The notes below the pieces were generated by a model. It had not been told where the DNA came from and made no database searches. It worked only from the letters and a program-made list of their open reading frames with translations. The position numbers and the translations under genes are program-made. A stretch of 64,000 nucleotides of DNA from Russula earlei (taxonomy: Eukaryota > Basidiomycota > Agaricomycetes > Russulales > Russulaceae), in assembly GCA_025769875.1 (NCBI GenBank), contig JAGFNK010000058.1, positions 109,974 through 173,973 of the forward strand, read 5' to 3'. Below, one piece after another: positions 21,248-34,574 of this stretch (positions are counted from its first letter, which is position 1; every line of letters starts with the position of its first letter).

Positions 21248-22640
21248 CGCCGTCGTTTGAAAGCGGTCACTACCTCCGTATCCAGGACTACCGCTGGGCT
21301 GAATCTCGTTATCGCTCGGGCCCAACAGGCCGTCGCCCTCGCGCACACACACGAGAAGCAGGTACTATACACCGTTTCCGCAACCCGAAGTGCCGCCTCC
21401 CTTACATTCCCCCGACTTAGCACCGACTTTATCGACTCATCTGTATCTGCAGGGGAGGGGCAGCAGTTGGTACGCAGGAAAGCCGAATTGGTGCGCACCT
21501 TGGGGGCCGGTCTGGCGGAGAAGGTGATTGCATCGGAGACCAAGATGACCAGTCTCGAGGATCAGGCGGCGAAGCTTCGCATCTTGTTGGAGCAAGCGGT
21601 TGCAGTTGCGGTAGAAGGAGACATGGGTGCGGGCGAAGCTCTAGCCGCCGATGCTGCATCTTCTTTGGAAGGTATCGTTAAACAGGTGGAAGAGTTGTGT
21701 TCTGCAGCAGAAGAAACAAGGCGCACTTGGGTAGAATACCGCCGTCGTCTGAACGCACTCACCACCTCCGTATCCGGGACTACCGCTGGGCTGGATCGCT
21801 TTATCGCTCGCGCCCAACAGGCCGTCGCCCTCGCGCACACACATGAGAAGCAAGCACTATATACCGTTTCCGCAACCCGAAATGCCGCCTCCCTTACATT
21901 CCCCCGACTTAGCACCGACTTTATCGACTCATCTGTATCTGCAGTGGAGGGGCAGCAGTCGGTACGCAGGAAAGCCGAATTGGTGCGTACCTTGGGGGCC
22001 GGTCTGGCGGAGAAGGTGATTGCATCGGAGACCAAGATGGCCAGTCTCGAGGGTCAGGCGGCGAAGCTTCGCATCTTGTTGGAGCAAGCGGTTGCAGTTG
22101 CGGTAGAAGGGGACATGGGTGCGGGCGAAGCGCTTGCGGCCGATGCTGCAACTTCCTTGGAGGGTATCATCAAACAGGTGGATGAGCTGTGTTCTGCGGC
22201 AGAAGAAGCAAGGCGCACTTGGGTCGAATACCGCCGTCGTCTGCACGCACTCACCACTTTCGTATCCAGGACTACCACTGGGCTGGATTTTATTACTGCT
22301 CGCGCCCATCAGGCCGTCACCCTCGCACACACACATGAGGAACAAGCACTATACACCGTTTCCGCAACCCGAAGTGCCGCCTCCCTCACGTTCCCCCGAC
22401 TCAGCACCGACTTTATCTCATCTGTATCTGCAGGGGAGGGGGAGCAGTTGGTACGCAGGAAAGCCGAATTGGTGCGTACCTTGGGGGCCGGTCTGGCGGA
22501 GAAGGTGATTGCATCGGAGATCAAGATGACCAGTCTCGAGGATCAGGCGGCGAAGCTTCGCATCTTGTTGGAGCAAGCGGTTGCAGTTGCGGTAGAAGGG
22601 GACATGGGTGCGGGCGAAGCTCTAGCGGCCGATGCTGCAA
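21248..22640 (+). repeat. Tandem 492-bp coding repeats 1 to 3 (first part)
   Basis: Repeat starts, taken at the CGC codon of Y-RRRL-ALTTSVS, fall at 21,248, 21,740 and 22,232: exactly 492 bp (164 codons) apart. Repeat 3 is interrupted after GATGCTGCAA at 22,640 by the Plavaka element. Repeats differ by a few percent by eye. Confidence 0.92.
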
Positions 22641-22671
22641 CATCAGGAAAAACCTCCCGCGCTGGCGAGAG

Positions 22672-23156
22672 ATAATTAGCACTTATTATCCCTCGCTAGC
22701 GTCATTTATCAAAAACTGAAATTATCGTCGCCAGTTTACCCCCAATAATTTTATCGACCATTATCGTCATTATGGATAATAATTTTGCTATTATGATAAT
22801 TCATGGTTCTTGTTCTATAATTTTGGATTGGATAGTTCACGACATGATTGATAATAAGCGCTGATAATAGCGCAATAACTTCGCAGTCCATTCAGCTACG
22901 CTATGACAGGAATACTAATGTAGGCATTTTACAATGCCAAACTAAAATCAAGTTGTACGAGAACGATAATTTGTCCGAGAGAACAATATGAGCGGGTATA
23001 ATGTCACCGTTGGTTTGAGGGACCAAGGACGGTGTGAGCTTGCTCAATTGTTGAGTTCTTCAAGGTTGAGTCCAGCAATTGGGACCGAGGTTCTCAATGC
23101 TGAAGTGCTGCCGCAAAGGTAGATTAGTTAAACAAAGTATAGCATGATTTGATTGC
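22672..23156. other. Left subterminal region of the Plavaka element
   Basis: AT-rich, with many copies of TTATC/GATAA and related motifs, probably transposase-binding sites. No gene is seen. Confidence 0.45.
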
Positions 23157-24977
23157 TCACTGGGCTTTTGTAAAAATATCCGCCATCATCGTGTGGAACG
23201 CATTGCCACGATGCTCCTGGATATGGTTGAATGTGCCAATATGGCCACGATAGACATCAAGGTATGCATTGGCTGAAAAGTCCGTGGCCTGGTGGACACC
23301 GGTACGCCACTCATGCAGGGCAGCATAGAGCTACATATATAGTTAGAACAAATTTTGAAGACAAGACTAAACTAGACTTACCGCCGTTGCTACCAATGCG
23401 ACCATTGGTATTGGCACTTCACGCGTCGTCACCCCAAGGGTGTCTTGATGTGTCGGAAAGCAGTGTCCAAATTTACTCACAAACGAGTTAACACCTCCGG
23501 CAAAATACAAATCGTGAATCACATTGATTATCCGCGTATTCCGATAGGGACGCGAGCGCATTATGAGACCAAAGTTCGACGAAACCTAACCACACATTAG
23601 ATGGTATCAAATAAGAATAAGTCCACTTACACTTTTGCTGGTTGGAAACGTATAGTTGTAATCTGTTAACTGCTTCTCAACAAAGGCAATGATTGATGCC
23701 TTTGATGGGATGGCCGACAACTCAGCCGAGATGATGGTAGTGTAGCGTTCTTTGGCTTCACGTCGGAAAAGGGGGACGCGACCACGCGGCTGTTGATTCC
23801 GTCAGTAACGCCATCTCTCTGGTTGAGGAACTTACCACAGGGATAATTTTAGTCACGTATTTGTGATCGGACTGGAGGCGCCGATGGATGAATGAGGAAC
23901 CGGGACGGGAAGAAGCAGCTGATAAAAGAGCAGCCTTTATCACTGCGAGAACAGTAGGGGCATCAGGGAATGCGTGATCAATGAGCAAACTGGCTTGAAC
24001 ACTATCCACTGCGTCTTGAAGGACGAGGCGAATTAGTGGGCGTTGCTTAGACAGTGTTACCTTGTTTGAATCTGGAGTAAGTATGAGATCGGTGTCAGCG
24101 GGCCAGCGAAATTCAGAAGCCAAAGCAGTAGCGCTGCTTTGACAATCTTGAGAAGATGGAACGTCGTCAGTTGTCCAAGTTTGGCTGCCAGGCAGTGCAC
24201 CATCTAAGGCAGAAGGCCCAGGAGGAGCAACTGAAGCTGACCATGATGGTCTCTACATGAACAGCTTTGAGTTTTAGAAGAGATAAAATGATGTCGCAGA
24301 CGTACCTCGATTACCATCGCCTCAGAACATTTCATGGATGGTTGCTGGGCGGACTCCAGGTCCTCAAGCCAGTCAGTCTCTGACTCTGGGTTGCTATTGT
24401 CACCAGTGGTTTCAGTTTCGACAGGTTCGGTTACAAGACGACGGGCATGTGCACCACCACTATCACCATAGAAAGCGGACACTGGGGAGAAAAAAAAAAA
24501 CGAAAAACGAACCATCAGTGGTTTGTTTGTTTGGTGACAAACCTTATTTGTCAGCATATGCACGCACTTCGCTCCAACCTCCTTGGCATGGGCATGGCAA
24601 TGCCCCCTGCAATCATCATTCCCTCCTTGATATCCAAGACCTTTGTGTCCAAGTCAACACATGCAACATCTATGATACCATGTGACACACTGGACTTCTG
24701 CGGCACACTGGACTTTCGTGCCTTCTTCGCAAGTGGGGTATAGGTTGGCTGCACAGCCAAATTGGCAGAGCTGGGGTGATCAGCGTCATCGGAGGATAAG
24801 GTGCGTTTATTCCCTACTTTTGATATTAGATATGCTGACATGAATAAAATTTGAAGTACCTTTTAGATACGTTTCATGATCAATGTTGCTCTGTATCATA
24901 GCATCTTCGTTCCTAGATGCCATGTTCCCCTTGTTAGAAGATTGTCTGGCCACATTGCGACAAGTGCGAGGAGCCAT
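23157..24977 (-). CDS. DUF6532-like accessory protein of the Plavaka element
   Basis: Second gene of the transposon, divergent from the transposase. ATG 24977 opens MAPRTCRNVARQSSNKGNMA; further exons contain a charged, nuclear-type stretch (KRTLSSDDADHPSS, LAKKARKSSVPQKSS) and SGGAHARRLVTEPVETETTG. The C-terminal half has RLVLQDAVDSVQASLLIDHA then FPDAP, IKAALLSAASSRPGSSFIHR and RLQSDHKYVTKIIPV, followed by PIPMVALVATAVSLVLYAAL and HEWRTG, ending FTKAQ at 23157. The order (LL-HAFP; AL--AA; RL--D--Y; P-MVAL----LY-AL-EW--G) matches my recollection of the fungal DUF6532 family (PF20149). About seven exons; one exon junction near 24,600 is uncertain. Its role in transposition (DNA binding, like plant TnpA) is only inferred from linkage. 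Confidence 0.6.
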
Positions 24978-25147
24978 GGATGAAGCAAGATGAAAATAAG
25001 AGAGTGGAGGTAAGAATGCTGGAAACGACAGGAAGGGTGATGGGGGTTCGACGACCAAGGTGAGTTTCATTTTATGTTAAAAGCACATGGCATATTCTGA
25101 CAGTGACTTCCCATTCCTCCTCTTCTCGACTAGTTGAGCATTCTGTC
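24978..25147. promoter_or_regulatory. Shared promoter region between the two transposon genes
   Basis: The 170 bp between divergent start codons 24,977 (minus) and 25,148 (plus) must hold both promoters if the start choices are right. No clear TATA box was found. Confidence 0.4.
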
Positions 25148-28100
25148 ATGAAAGCCACACAGATTCACTGTCCAGGCTGCAAGCGCAACTTTACCCATCG
25201 CGGCTACTCTCAACACGTTGCAAAGACTAGGAGTGTGCGCTGCCATATAGTGCATAACACCACACCAGCCCATTTGGAGTCTCAGTCCATTCATCGCTCG
25301 GCATCATCACTAGCATCATTCCCAACTCCCACACCCCATATCGTTTCCAATATCGCCTCTTGTGGTGAACGTGACCCTGCTGCGGATGACGGGCCTTTGG
25401 CCAATTACCCCATTTTGGGAGTCGTGCAATCAGGACGGTGAGTATCCACTACAACGCTTATGGCTAACGCTGACCATTGACATCGTAGACTATGATGATG
25501 ATCAAATCCACAATATGTGCTTACCCTGGGCAGGAAACTGCCATCGAACCGCCATTACCTGCAGATCCGGGGTATCCTGATCACCCACCTGCGTGGACTG
25601 AGGTGGGCGAATCAGAGGCCGTGCTAATGGACCGATTTCCATTTGGTCACCCTGGCGCTCCGATTTCTGGACCATATGACATCCATGCAGCAAATGGGTC
25701 TAGTGGCGCAGCACCCAGAGACACCATATGGGCTCCATTCTCCTCCGAAATTGACTGGGAAATCGCACGTTGGGCAAAGATGCGTGGCCCAACATCATCA
25801 GCGGTCACAGATCTACTTGCGATCCCTGAGGTACGTGTACCCCTATGTTCACACATTATAGCACTGAGGGATAGAGAAAGGTCGTCGAGAAGCTTGAGCT
25901 TTCCTACAAAACGACAAGGGAATTGAACAATATCATCGACAAGAAATTGCCTGGGCAACCGCCATTCAATTGCAAGGAACTGGTCATCGGGCATGAACAT
26001 CTTCGCTTCTTTTTCCGTGACACCTTACAATGTATCCGGGCTCTCTATGGCGACCCCAATTTCATGAAGGACCTTGTGTTTGCGCCCGCGCGACTTTATA
26101 CCTCCCCTGAGCGAACATCCCGCATCCTCAATGAGATGCATACTGGTGATTGGTGGTGGACAGTCCAGGTGCGTAACACCAACTTTCAGTTTTTATTATA
26201 CACTTACGATGGAGCCAGATGTCCCTCGAATCCCATCGCCCGGGTGCAACTATCATTCCCGTCATCATCTCGTCTGACAAAACACAACTTACTGTCTTCC
26301 GCGGGAAGACGGCATACCCCATATATCTCACAATTGGAAATATCCCGAAAGACATTCGTCGAAAGCCGTCGCGCCACGCACAAGTACTAATCGGTTATAT
26401 TCCAACAACAAACCTAGAAGGCATGACAAACAAGGCAGCTCGACGCCGCGCCTTGGCAAATATATTCCATACATGTATGGAAACTGTTTTGGCCCCGATC
26501 AGTTCCTGTGGAGAAACGGGTATTGCTATGATGACTGCGGACGGAATATGGCGTCGCTGCCATCCGATATTCGCAGTATTCATCGGTGATTACCCTGAAC
26601 AGTCTCTCGTCACCTGTACATACAGTGGTCGCTGCCCCAAGTGTCTGGTTCCTCGTGATCGACTAGGTGTCTTTGAAGAGTTCCCGCCCCGTCTCTCTAG
26701 TGACATGAAGCACCTCTATCGCCTAGCAGATGGGGACGTAGGCGTGTTCCACAGAGCCTGTCGAGAAGCTGGCCTCAAGCCCGTTTTTCACCCTTTCTGG
26801 GAATCTCTCCCATTCGCTGACGTCTTCCTGTCGATCACCCCTGATATCCTTCATCAACTACTTCAGGGTGTTATGAAGCATCTTATCGCGTGGCTAACGA
26901 GCCCAACTGTCTTTGGATCAGCACCAATCAACCGACGCTGCCGCCTGTTACCCCCAAATCACAGCATTATGCTCTTTACCAAAGACATAACATCGCTGTC
27001 TTATGTTTCAGGACAGGAACACAAAGATATCTGTCGTGTTCTCCTTGGGGTCGTTTTCGATATCCCTCTTCTCAGTGGCCATGCATCAATGTGCGTCATC
27101 AAAGTAGTGCGCGCACTGCTTGACTTTTTGTACTTGGCACAGTACCCAAGCCATACGAGTGGTACTCTTACCCGCCTTCAGGACGTGCTCAAACACTTCC
27201 ACGAGAATAAGGCAGTCTTTGTCGACCTCGGTACACGGGACGACTTTAACATCCCAAAAATCCACAGTCTCCTTCACTATTGGTCCTCGATCATGTATTT
27301 TGGCACAACTGACAACTATAATACAGAACAAACCGAGCGTCTTCACATAGATTTCGCAAAGGATGCATACCGTGCCACAAACCACAAGGATGAGTACTCA
27401 CAGATGACCACATGGTTGGAGCGTCGCGAGAAAGTCCAACAGCACATGGCATCCATTAAGCGGCAGCAGCAGGGTGAGCAGTGTGACGCTGACATCAGGA
27501 CATCAATTGGTCCCTTGCAGACATGTCTCGGCATTCTCAAGATGGCACATAACCCCACAATGAAGTCGGTATCATTCGATGATCTTGCTGAGATGTATGG
27601 CGCGATCGACTTTCAAGATGCCCTGGCTGATTTCATTGCTCGGGTTAACAACCCTGATGCCTCAATGGCAACATTGCGCACACGGGCAGCAAACACACTA
27701 ATCCCATTCCGTGGTGTCCCAGTCTTTCATCGGATCAAGTTCGTGGCTAGCGATAATCACACTGACCAAATGGAGTCAATTGACTCGGTGCATGTGGAGC
27801 CACAACAATCTGATTCACATGGGCGTATCCTACCAGCAAGATTTGATACTGTTCTTGTTCGTGATGGCACACATAGTAAGCAATTTTTATGAATGTATAA
27901 CCTAAGCTGACTGTTACCCAAGAGGATCAAGTTGCGCAAGTACGCGTAGTTTTCCAGATACCAAGTAAAGCTATCCGCGACATCTTCCCATCCCCGGACA
28001 TCACACCTCCAACTCACCTCGCGTACGTTGAATGGTTCTCACAGCTTCCAGTCACGCCAGATCATGTCCATCGTATGTATAGGGTATCTAGATTGATTCA

Positions 28101-28281
28101 AAATGGGTGGCGATCTGCAGGCGTTATCCCGGTGAACACTATCGTATGTAGTGTCCACTTGTTCCCGCGATTTGGTCCAGACGCTCCTCCGTCTTTGACT
28201 CCCTTTACCATTCTGGAGCATTGCCACACATTCTATATCAATCCTTTTGCTAATAGGCTTAGCTACCTGCAATTTGCATAG
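25148..28281 (+). CDS. Plavaka transposase
   Basis: Catalyses cut-and-paste transposition (RNase H-fold superfamily). ATG 25148 opens MKATQIHCPGCKRNFTHRGY with SQHVAKTRSVRCH, an N-terminal zinc finger. After an intron: PFSSEIDWEIARWAKMRGP then SSAVTDLLAIPE; intron; VVEKLELSYKTTRELNNIID, GDPNFMKDLVFAPARLYTSP and MHTGDWWWTVQ; intron; then a 557-codon frame with RPGATIIPVIISSDKTQLTV, KTAYPIYLTIGNIPKDIRRK, CPKCLVPRDRLG, the D-H pair in SITPDILHQLLQGVMKHLIA, and FNIPKIHSLLHYWSSIMYFG with TDNYNTEQTERLHIDFAKDA. A final intron (about 27,875-27,920) joins the tail VRVVFQIPSKAIRDIFP and AGVIPVNTIVCSVHLFPRFG, ending LQFA at 28281. All blocks follow the order of Agaricomycete Plavaka proteins and no disabling change was noticed, so it may be active. 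Confidence 0.85.
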
Positions 28282-28622
28282 TAATGACAGTTATTGCGAG
28301 ACTATTGAAAGTTATTTATGTATTGCTAGTTCCAACACAGTATTATTGCACGTTAGTGCGCACTATTGCACTTAGCGTTGGTTACTCACTACTGATAGTT
28401 CAATTTTGTTACCAAAGAAGTACATCCGCCTGACCCCCCAGATTGATCGGGCATTACTCGCCAGACTTCTGACAGTTATTGATGTTATTGACACTTATCT
28501 GCCCCAACCCCCAATTGATCGGCTGTCTACTGACACTTATTTGGCACTTATTACTCCTTATCGCGCATTATCTTTGACTTACTTCGCATTACTCTCGCTA
28601 GCGCGGGAGGTTTTTCCTGATG

Positions 28623-29890
28623 AACTTCCTTGGAAGGTATCGTTAAACAGGTGGACGAGTTGTGTTCTGCAGCAGAAGAAACAAGGCGCACTTGGGTAGA
28701 ATACCGCCGTCGTCTGCACGCACTCACCACCTCCGTATCCAGGACTACCGCTAAGCTGGATCTTATTATTGCTCGCGCCCAACAGGCCGTCACCCTCGCA
28801 CACACACATGAGGAACAAGCACTATACACCGTTTCCGCAACCCGAAGTGCCGCCTCCCTTACATTCCCCCGACTCAGCACCGACTTTATCGACTCATCTG
28901 TATCTGCAGGGGAGGGGCAGCAGTTGGCACGCAGGAAAGCCGAATTGGTGCGCACCTTGGGGGCTGGTCTGGCGGAGAAGGTGATTGCATCGGAGACCAA
29001 GATGGCTAGTCTCGAGGGTCAGGCGGCGAAGCTTCGCACCTTGGTGGAACGAGCAGTTGAAGTTGCGGTAGAAGGGAACATGGATGCGGGGGAAGCGCTG
29101 GCGATCGATGCTGCAGCTTCTTTGGAAGGTATCGTTAAACAGGTGGAAGAGTTGTGTTCGGCAGCGGAAGAAACAAGGCGCACCTGGATAGAATACCGCC
29201 GTCGTCTGCACGCACTCACCACCTCCGTATCCAGGACTACCCCTGGGCTAGATCTTATCATTGCTCGTGCCCAACAGGCCGTCACCCTCGCACACACACA
29301 TGAGAAGCAAGCACTATACACCGTTTCCGCACCCCGAAGTGCCGCCTCCGAGTCCCTTACATTCCCCCGACTCAGCACCGACTTCATCGACTCATCTGTA
29401 TCTGCAGGGGAGGGGCAGCAGTTGGCACGCAGGAAAGCTGAATTGGTGCGTACCTCGGGTGCTGGTCTGGCGGAGAAGGTGATCGCATCGGAGACCAAGA
29501 TGACCAGTCTCGAGGATCAGGCGGCGAAGCTTCGCACCTTGGTGGAGCGAGCAGTTGCAGTTGCGGTAGAAGGGAACATGGATGCGGGCGAAGCGCTGGC
29601 GACCGATGCTGCAACTTCCTTGGAAGGTATCGTTAAACAGGTGGAAGAGTTGTGTTCTGCAGCAGAAGAAACAAGGCGCACTTGGGTAGAATACCGCCGT
29701 CGTCTGCACGCACTCACCACCTCCGTATCCAGGACTACCGCTGAGCTGGATCTTATTATTGCTCGCGCCCAACAGGCCGTCACCCTCGCACACACACATG
29801 AGAATCAAGCACCGTACACCGTTTCCGCAACCCGAAGTGCCGCCTCCCTTACATTCCCCCGACTCAGCACCGACTTCATCGACTCATCTG
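28623..29890 (+). repeat. Tandem coding repeats 3 (end), 4, 5 and 6 (start)
   Basis: Continues repeat 3 at AACTTCCTTGGAAGG. Unit starts are at 28,705, 29,197 and 29,695. Spacing is 492 bp for repeat 4 and 498 bp for repeat 5, which has two extra codons in SAASESLTFP. Interrupted in repeat 6 after GACTCATCTG by the copia LTR at 29,891. Confidence 0.92.
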
Positions 29891-30275
29891 TGTTGCGCAG
29901 CATAGAGCGCAGCTAACAGGCCAAGCAACCCACCTTAGAGGTTGTGCTAATGCTCAAGTGATATTGGGGTGTAGAGCGATATGTATACTTGTCTACAAGT
30001 ATGGTATTCATACCTCTATGACCCAGGGCTGTTCCTAAGTCCAAAAGAGGTGACTACAGGTGTCCACTATATCGTGCATTAAGTGACATGTGATGTGGAA
30101 ACGTTCTAGACGCAGCATAAGGCTGCATCTTGTGATAGATAGCGTAGTATGTGTAACCCTATTGCCATAAGTGCATATACTAAAGTTCTGTCTAACACGT
30201 AACATCTATGAGCGGATCTTGAACCTTGTATGAAGGTCTTCGCCTTCTTTGATCCATTCGGGTTCCGGTTCAACA
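29891..30275 (-). repeat. 3' LTR of copia copy 1
   Basis: 385 bp, TGTTGCGCAG...GGTTCAACA on the plus strand. The polypurine tract of the coding strand (GCAAGGGGGAG) directly abuts it at 30,276-30,286. Confidence 0.9.
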
Positions 30276-33200
30276 CTCCCCCTTGCTAAGTGCATCGGTA
30301 GATGCCGTGAGCATTTTTCCACATTCAGGGGTAGAACATTAGTCCTAGTTGCTCCCTGAATTTGAGGAACTTGATGTGACCAAGGTTCTTGGTGAACATG
30401 TCAGCTGGGTTATTAGCCCCTTCAATAAAGAATAGCTCCACCTGTTTGTTTTGTATGACTTCATGAATGAAGTGATAGCGCAAATCAATGTGTTTGATGC
30501 GCTTTTCTTGCACAGGGTTGGAGGCTAAGAATATTGAGCCCTGGTTATCACCGAATGGTGGGATGGGAGCAAGATTAATGCCAAGTTCTGTTAGTAAGGA
30601 TTTAATCCAAACTAACTGTCTGCTCGTGTCAGAGAGCGACATGTACTCAGCTTCAGTGGAAGAGAGCGTGACTGTTTTCTGCGCTCGTGAGTTCCATGAA
30701 AATATTGCTCCAGCCAAGTTCACCATATAGCCTGTAGTGGACTTCCGATTAGTCGGATCAGAAGCCCAGTCAGAGTCTGCATATGCCATTAGGCCGCCAT
30801 TAGATGGTCCATCATAGACCAAGGCATAATTGGCAGTTCCCAAGAGGTATCGGCAAATATAGAATGCACGATTTAGATGGTCCACTGAGGGATTGGCAGC
30901 ATGTTGCGACAACTTAGTGACCGCAAAGGCTATGTCTGGATGCGTTCCAAGCATTATGTACAGGAGTGATCCTATAACTTGCTGGAATTTTGACCGCAAG
31001 GCTGGGTCAGCAGCGGAACTGTTGGGAGAGGGGTGATAGCCCTCTGGTAGCGGAGTAGGAGCAGGGTTTGCGTTTAGCAAGTTGAAACGCTGCAGCACTT
31101 TTCTTAGATACTCAGTCTGGTCCAGATGTATTTGGCCAGACTTGCGTATGATGCGCATGCGTAGAAATTCTTGGGCATCGCCCAGATCTCAACATTCCCA
31201 GAGCTTCATAAAGCGCTCCTTTGTTTTATTGATTTGTTTTTTGTCTGCTCCAAAGAAGAGCACATCATCAACATAGACGATGGCTATGATGCTCTTGTCT
31301 TTACTAACAAAGAGCCCAGAGTCAGACATAAGGCAAATAAGGCCGAGCGAGGCCATGGACTTGTCAAGGGCTTTCCACCATGCAAGTGCCGCTTGCTCAA
31401 GTCCATATATTGTGCGTTTAAGGCGCATGACTTTACGCTCTTGGCCTTTTATTTTGAAGCCCTCGGGCTGCTCCATATAGAGCTCTTCATTGAGCTCACC
31501 ATAGAGAAAGGCAGTCTTGACGTCTAGTCCACTAATGTGCCAGTTTTTGAGCGCTGCGAGTGCAATCATCAGGTGGACTGTCTCAAACCGTACCACGGGT
31601 GAGAATATTTCGTCATAGTCAATGCCTTCTACTTGGGAGAAGCCTTTGGCGACTAGTCTGGCTTTTTTACGACCATCAGACTTAAGGTCGAATACCCATC
31701 TGTTTTAATTATTTTGCGATCCTTCGGAGGATCGACTAGTTCGAAGACTTTGCGTCTGCGGAGGGATTCCAACTCCTCGCGACAAGCATCTTTCCACTCC
31801 TTTTGGAGTTCATTTGGCATTCGCAGAAGGTCCCTAAAGGTCCATTCGCCAATCTTCACAGTATTGGGTGCTTCCGAACTTAGTGGAACTGCTTGGGCGA
31901 GCAGATAGCTCAGAAATTTGACTCCCCCTTCCCTTGCTAGATGTAGAATGTCTTCTACCTCATCCTCAGAGGCTTGCGGTGGTTGATCGTCAAGGATGAC
32001 AGGAGGGTATGGGCCTGGTATGGCCAATCCTGACATACTATCCTCACCGGAGCGACTGGGTTGGTTTTCTGTCATTGTTCTCCATGTGTGTGTGTGCCGA
32101 ACATCTTTTTCCACTTCTGTGGGGTGTCTGCGTTCACCATAGACGTTGCCTGGATGGGTAGGTACTTTCCTCAACCGCTGAGACCTTCAAAGAGGTACAA
32201 GTTCTTCAACAGGAGGAGGGGATGGTGTAGGAGGGACAGGCATTTGCTCGCGTTCCTCTTCTTCTGGCACCTGTATAGGCTGCTCATCGTCCTCACTTTT
32301 GATAGTAGGGAATGGGTCGTCAACACCAGGAATGGTGTCTTCGACAGGTTGTTGTGGTAGTTCCTCACGCGGTTCATTAATCCGTGTGGTACCTTTAGTG
32401 CGCGCTTTGTCGCATTGGGGTTCAGGGTCTCATCGTACAGGGCGGTAGCATTTGTGTAAAGCATATTATTAGGGAGCCTCATGAAGAGTGAGGCTTTGAT
32501 CGCCTCAGTATGACCAAGGTAGATCATTAGTTCGCTTTTAGGCGAAAGCTTATTGACTCGACGCTTTTCTGGTATGTGCACATATGCACCGCAACCAAAT
32601 ACTCTGAGGTGTGAGATATCAGGGACCTCGTTCTTTAGGACTTCGTAGGGTGTACGCCATTGAAGGCGTCTGGCAGGTGTCCTATTGTAACAGTGTGTCC
32701 CATGATTCACTGCAAATTCCCACCAGGAGGGAGGTAGACAAGCTTCATGGCGCATCGCCTGAGCTTTGTCCATTACAGTGTGCATAAAGCGCTCTGCGCG
32801 TCCATTCTGTTGTGGAGTGTATGGGGCACTTTGCAGGATTTTAATTCCTTCATCCTTTAGGATGTTGTCAAAGGCCTCAGACTTGCACTCTCCGCCAGCA
32901 TCGGACATCCACTCTCTAATCCTTGCTTTATATTGGTTCTTGACCATAGCAAGGAATTGTTTGACGGCCATTATGGTCGACTTTTTATTTTTTAGGAGTG
33001 TGATCCATGCATAGGAGGAATAATCGTCAATGAAGCTGATGAAATATTCGTACTTATGATATGACTTCACAGGGAAACTCTTAATGTCCGAGTGAATACG
33101 CTCGAACAGTGTGGAAGCACGAGTTTCAGAAGGGGGGTGTGCAGATGCAGGCATCTTGCCTTGCGCACAGCCAGGACATACCGGCTGTTCCTGAGGGATT

Positions 33201-34574
33201 TCCAGGTCTTCAGGGAGACCCTTGGTATGTGTCTTTGCATGTGTTACGACATCCTTAGATGGGTGGCCAAGGCGTCAGTGAATGACATCATAATCTACCA
33301 CATAGATAAGAGAATGCGCTTGTGTGCTTTCAATTGAGGCGTCTAACCAATACGTGGTTTGACCCGGGAATAAGGGGTAAGAGGACAGGATTATACGTCC
33401 GTCCTCTCGTAGGGAAATATGTCTATTATTCCCTAGTGCATGCATCCCTTGTTGTAAAAACTCCCCCATAGATAATATCCGAGTGTTAATCTTCAGAATA
33501 TAGAGAACAGGAGAAATGTGCGTGACAACCATTTTAGAGTTGACAGTGTGCCAAAGCAACACAGCGCCTTTGCCTTCCACATATATTGTGTTATCGGCAG
33601 TTTTAACAGGGGATCTTTCATGCGGCAAAGCCGGCGTATACTCTATAAAGTCTTTTATTTCGAAGGTGAAGTGCGCGGACGCGCCAGAGTCAAGGAGCCA
33701 TAAGGATCCCATTTTACTCAAGTTGTGCTTTCCTCTACATCTCGAACAATTTTTGTTACATTCACTTTGAAGGGAAGTAGTCCCTTCGCTAATTTGTACA
33801 TTGTATGATACAAGCGAACACATTTTAGACATATCTAGCCTGCTTTGGGGCTGGGGAGATGCTAATAGGTTCTTTAGCGAGTGAAAAGAGAGAGGGAGGC
33901 GCACGCATGCTTCATTATCTTTGGGGTCACTGCCCCAATCAAGCGCTTCATCCGACGGAGTCGGAGCACGCTCAGGGGTGACAGCACCTTCTGGGATACT
34001 GTTGTATATGTTGAATAAATCTGATGTATTAGTTTGCGCGAAGTCGCCATTGTCCTGGTCCATAGGCTCAGGGACGGGCGACGGAAGTTTGACTGCACTT
34101 GTTGAGGCAGCAGATTGAGTCGAGATCCGCTGCTTGAGGGTCTTAGCTGTCTGTATAGTGGGGGTTACCCCAAGATCGTCAGCAAGATCAAGCGCTTTGT
34201 TTAAGGCCTTGTAGGGGCCGTGAGTGCATTTGCGAGGGTCAGTCGCAGTTGGGACGGTACATTGTTGGATCCCCGAAGGACCCAGATGGGTGATAGTGGT
34301 ATTGGTTGGGAGTGGGAGTGCAGCAACGTCCACAATATGAGAATGTCCGGGACCATGGCTTTGATCGGCTTTCTCCTTGCCTTTCCCTTTTCCTTTGCCA
34401 CCATGCTTACCGTGCTGGCACTTATCCTTATCTTCATCACGCTTGGGCTTATTGCCCTGCTGCTGATTGGAGAAGGAGGGGTCACCGTGCTTGCACTTGA
34501 CAGCTGAGAGCTTCTGAATGCTGTGCTTTTTGTTTGTACCACAATTTACCTCAGTTTGGTATTGAGAGACAATA

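Larger units (their letters stand above)
22641..28622 (+). mobile_element. Plavaka-type DNA transposon, apparently complete
   Basis: Inverted termini: the left end starts CATCAGGAAAAACCTCCCGC and the right end is its complement with few mismatches over about 30 bp. It is flanked by AA on both sides (22,639-22,640 and 28,623-28,624), and the uninterrupted repeat elsewhere has a single AA, so the target duplication is 2 bp. The AT-rich subterminal zones (22,680-22,900 and 28,290-28,560) repeat TTATTG/TTATCG-like motifs. It carries two divergent genes. The CATCAGG end and 2-bp duplication fit a CACTA-like mechanism. Intact ends suggest a recent insertion. Confidence 0.88.

Noticed and set aside
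21244..22524. Several minus-strand open frames of 70-157 codons inside the repeat gene
   Set aside because: They recur in every 492-bp unit in the same place, are Ser/Arg/Ala-rich, and mirror the codons of the plus-strand repeat; they are antisense shadows.
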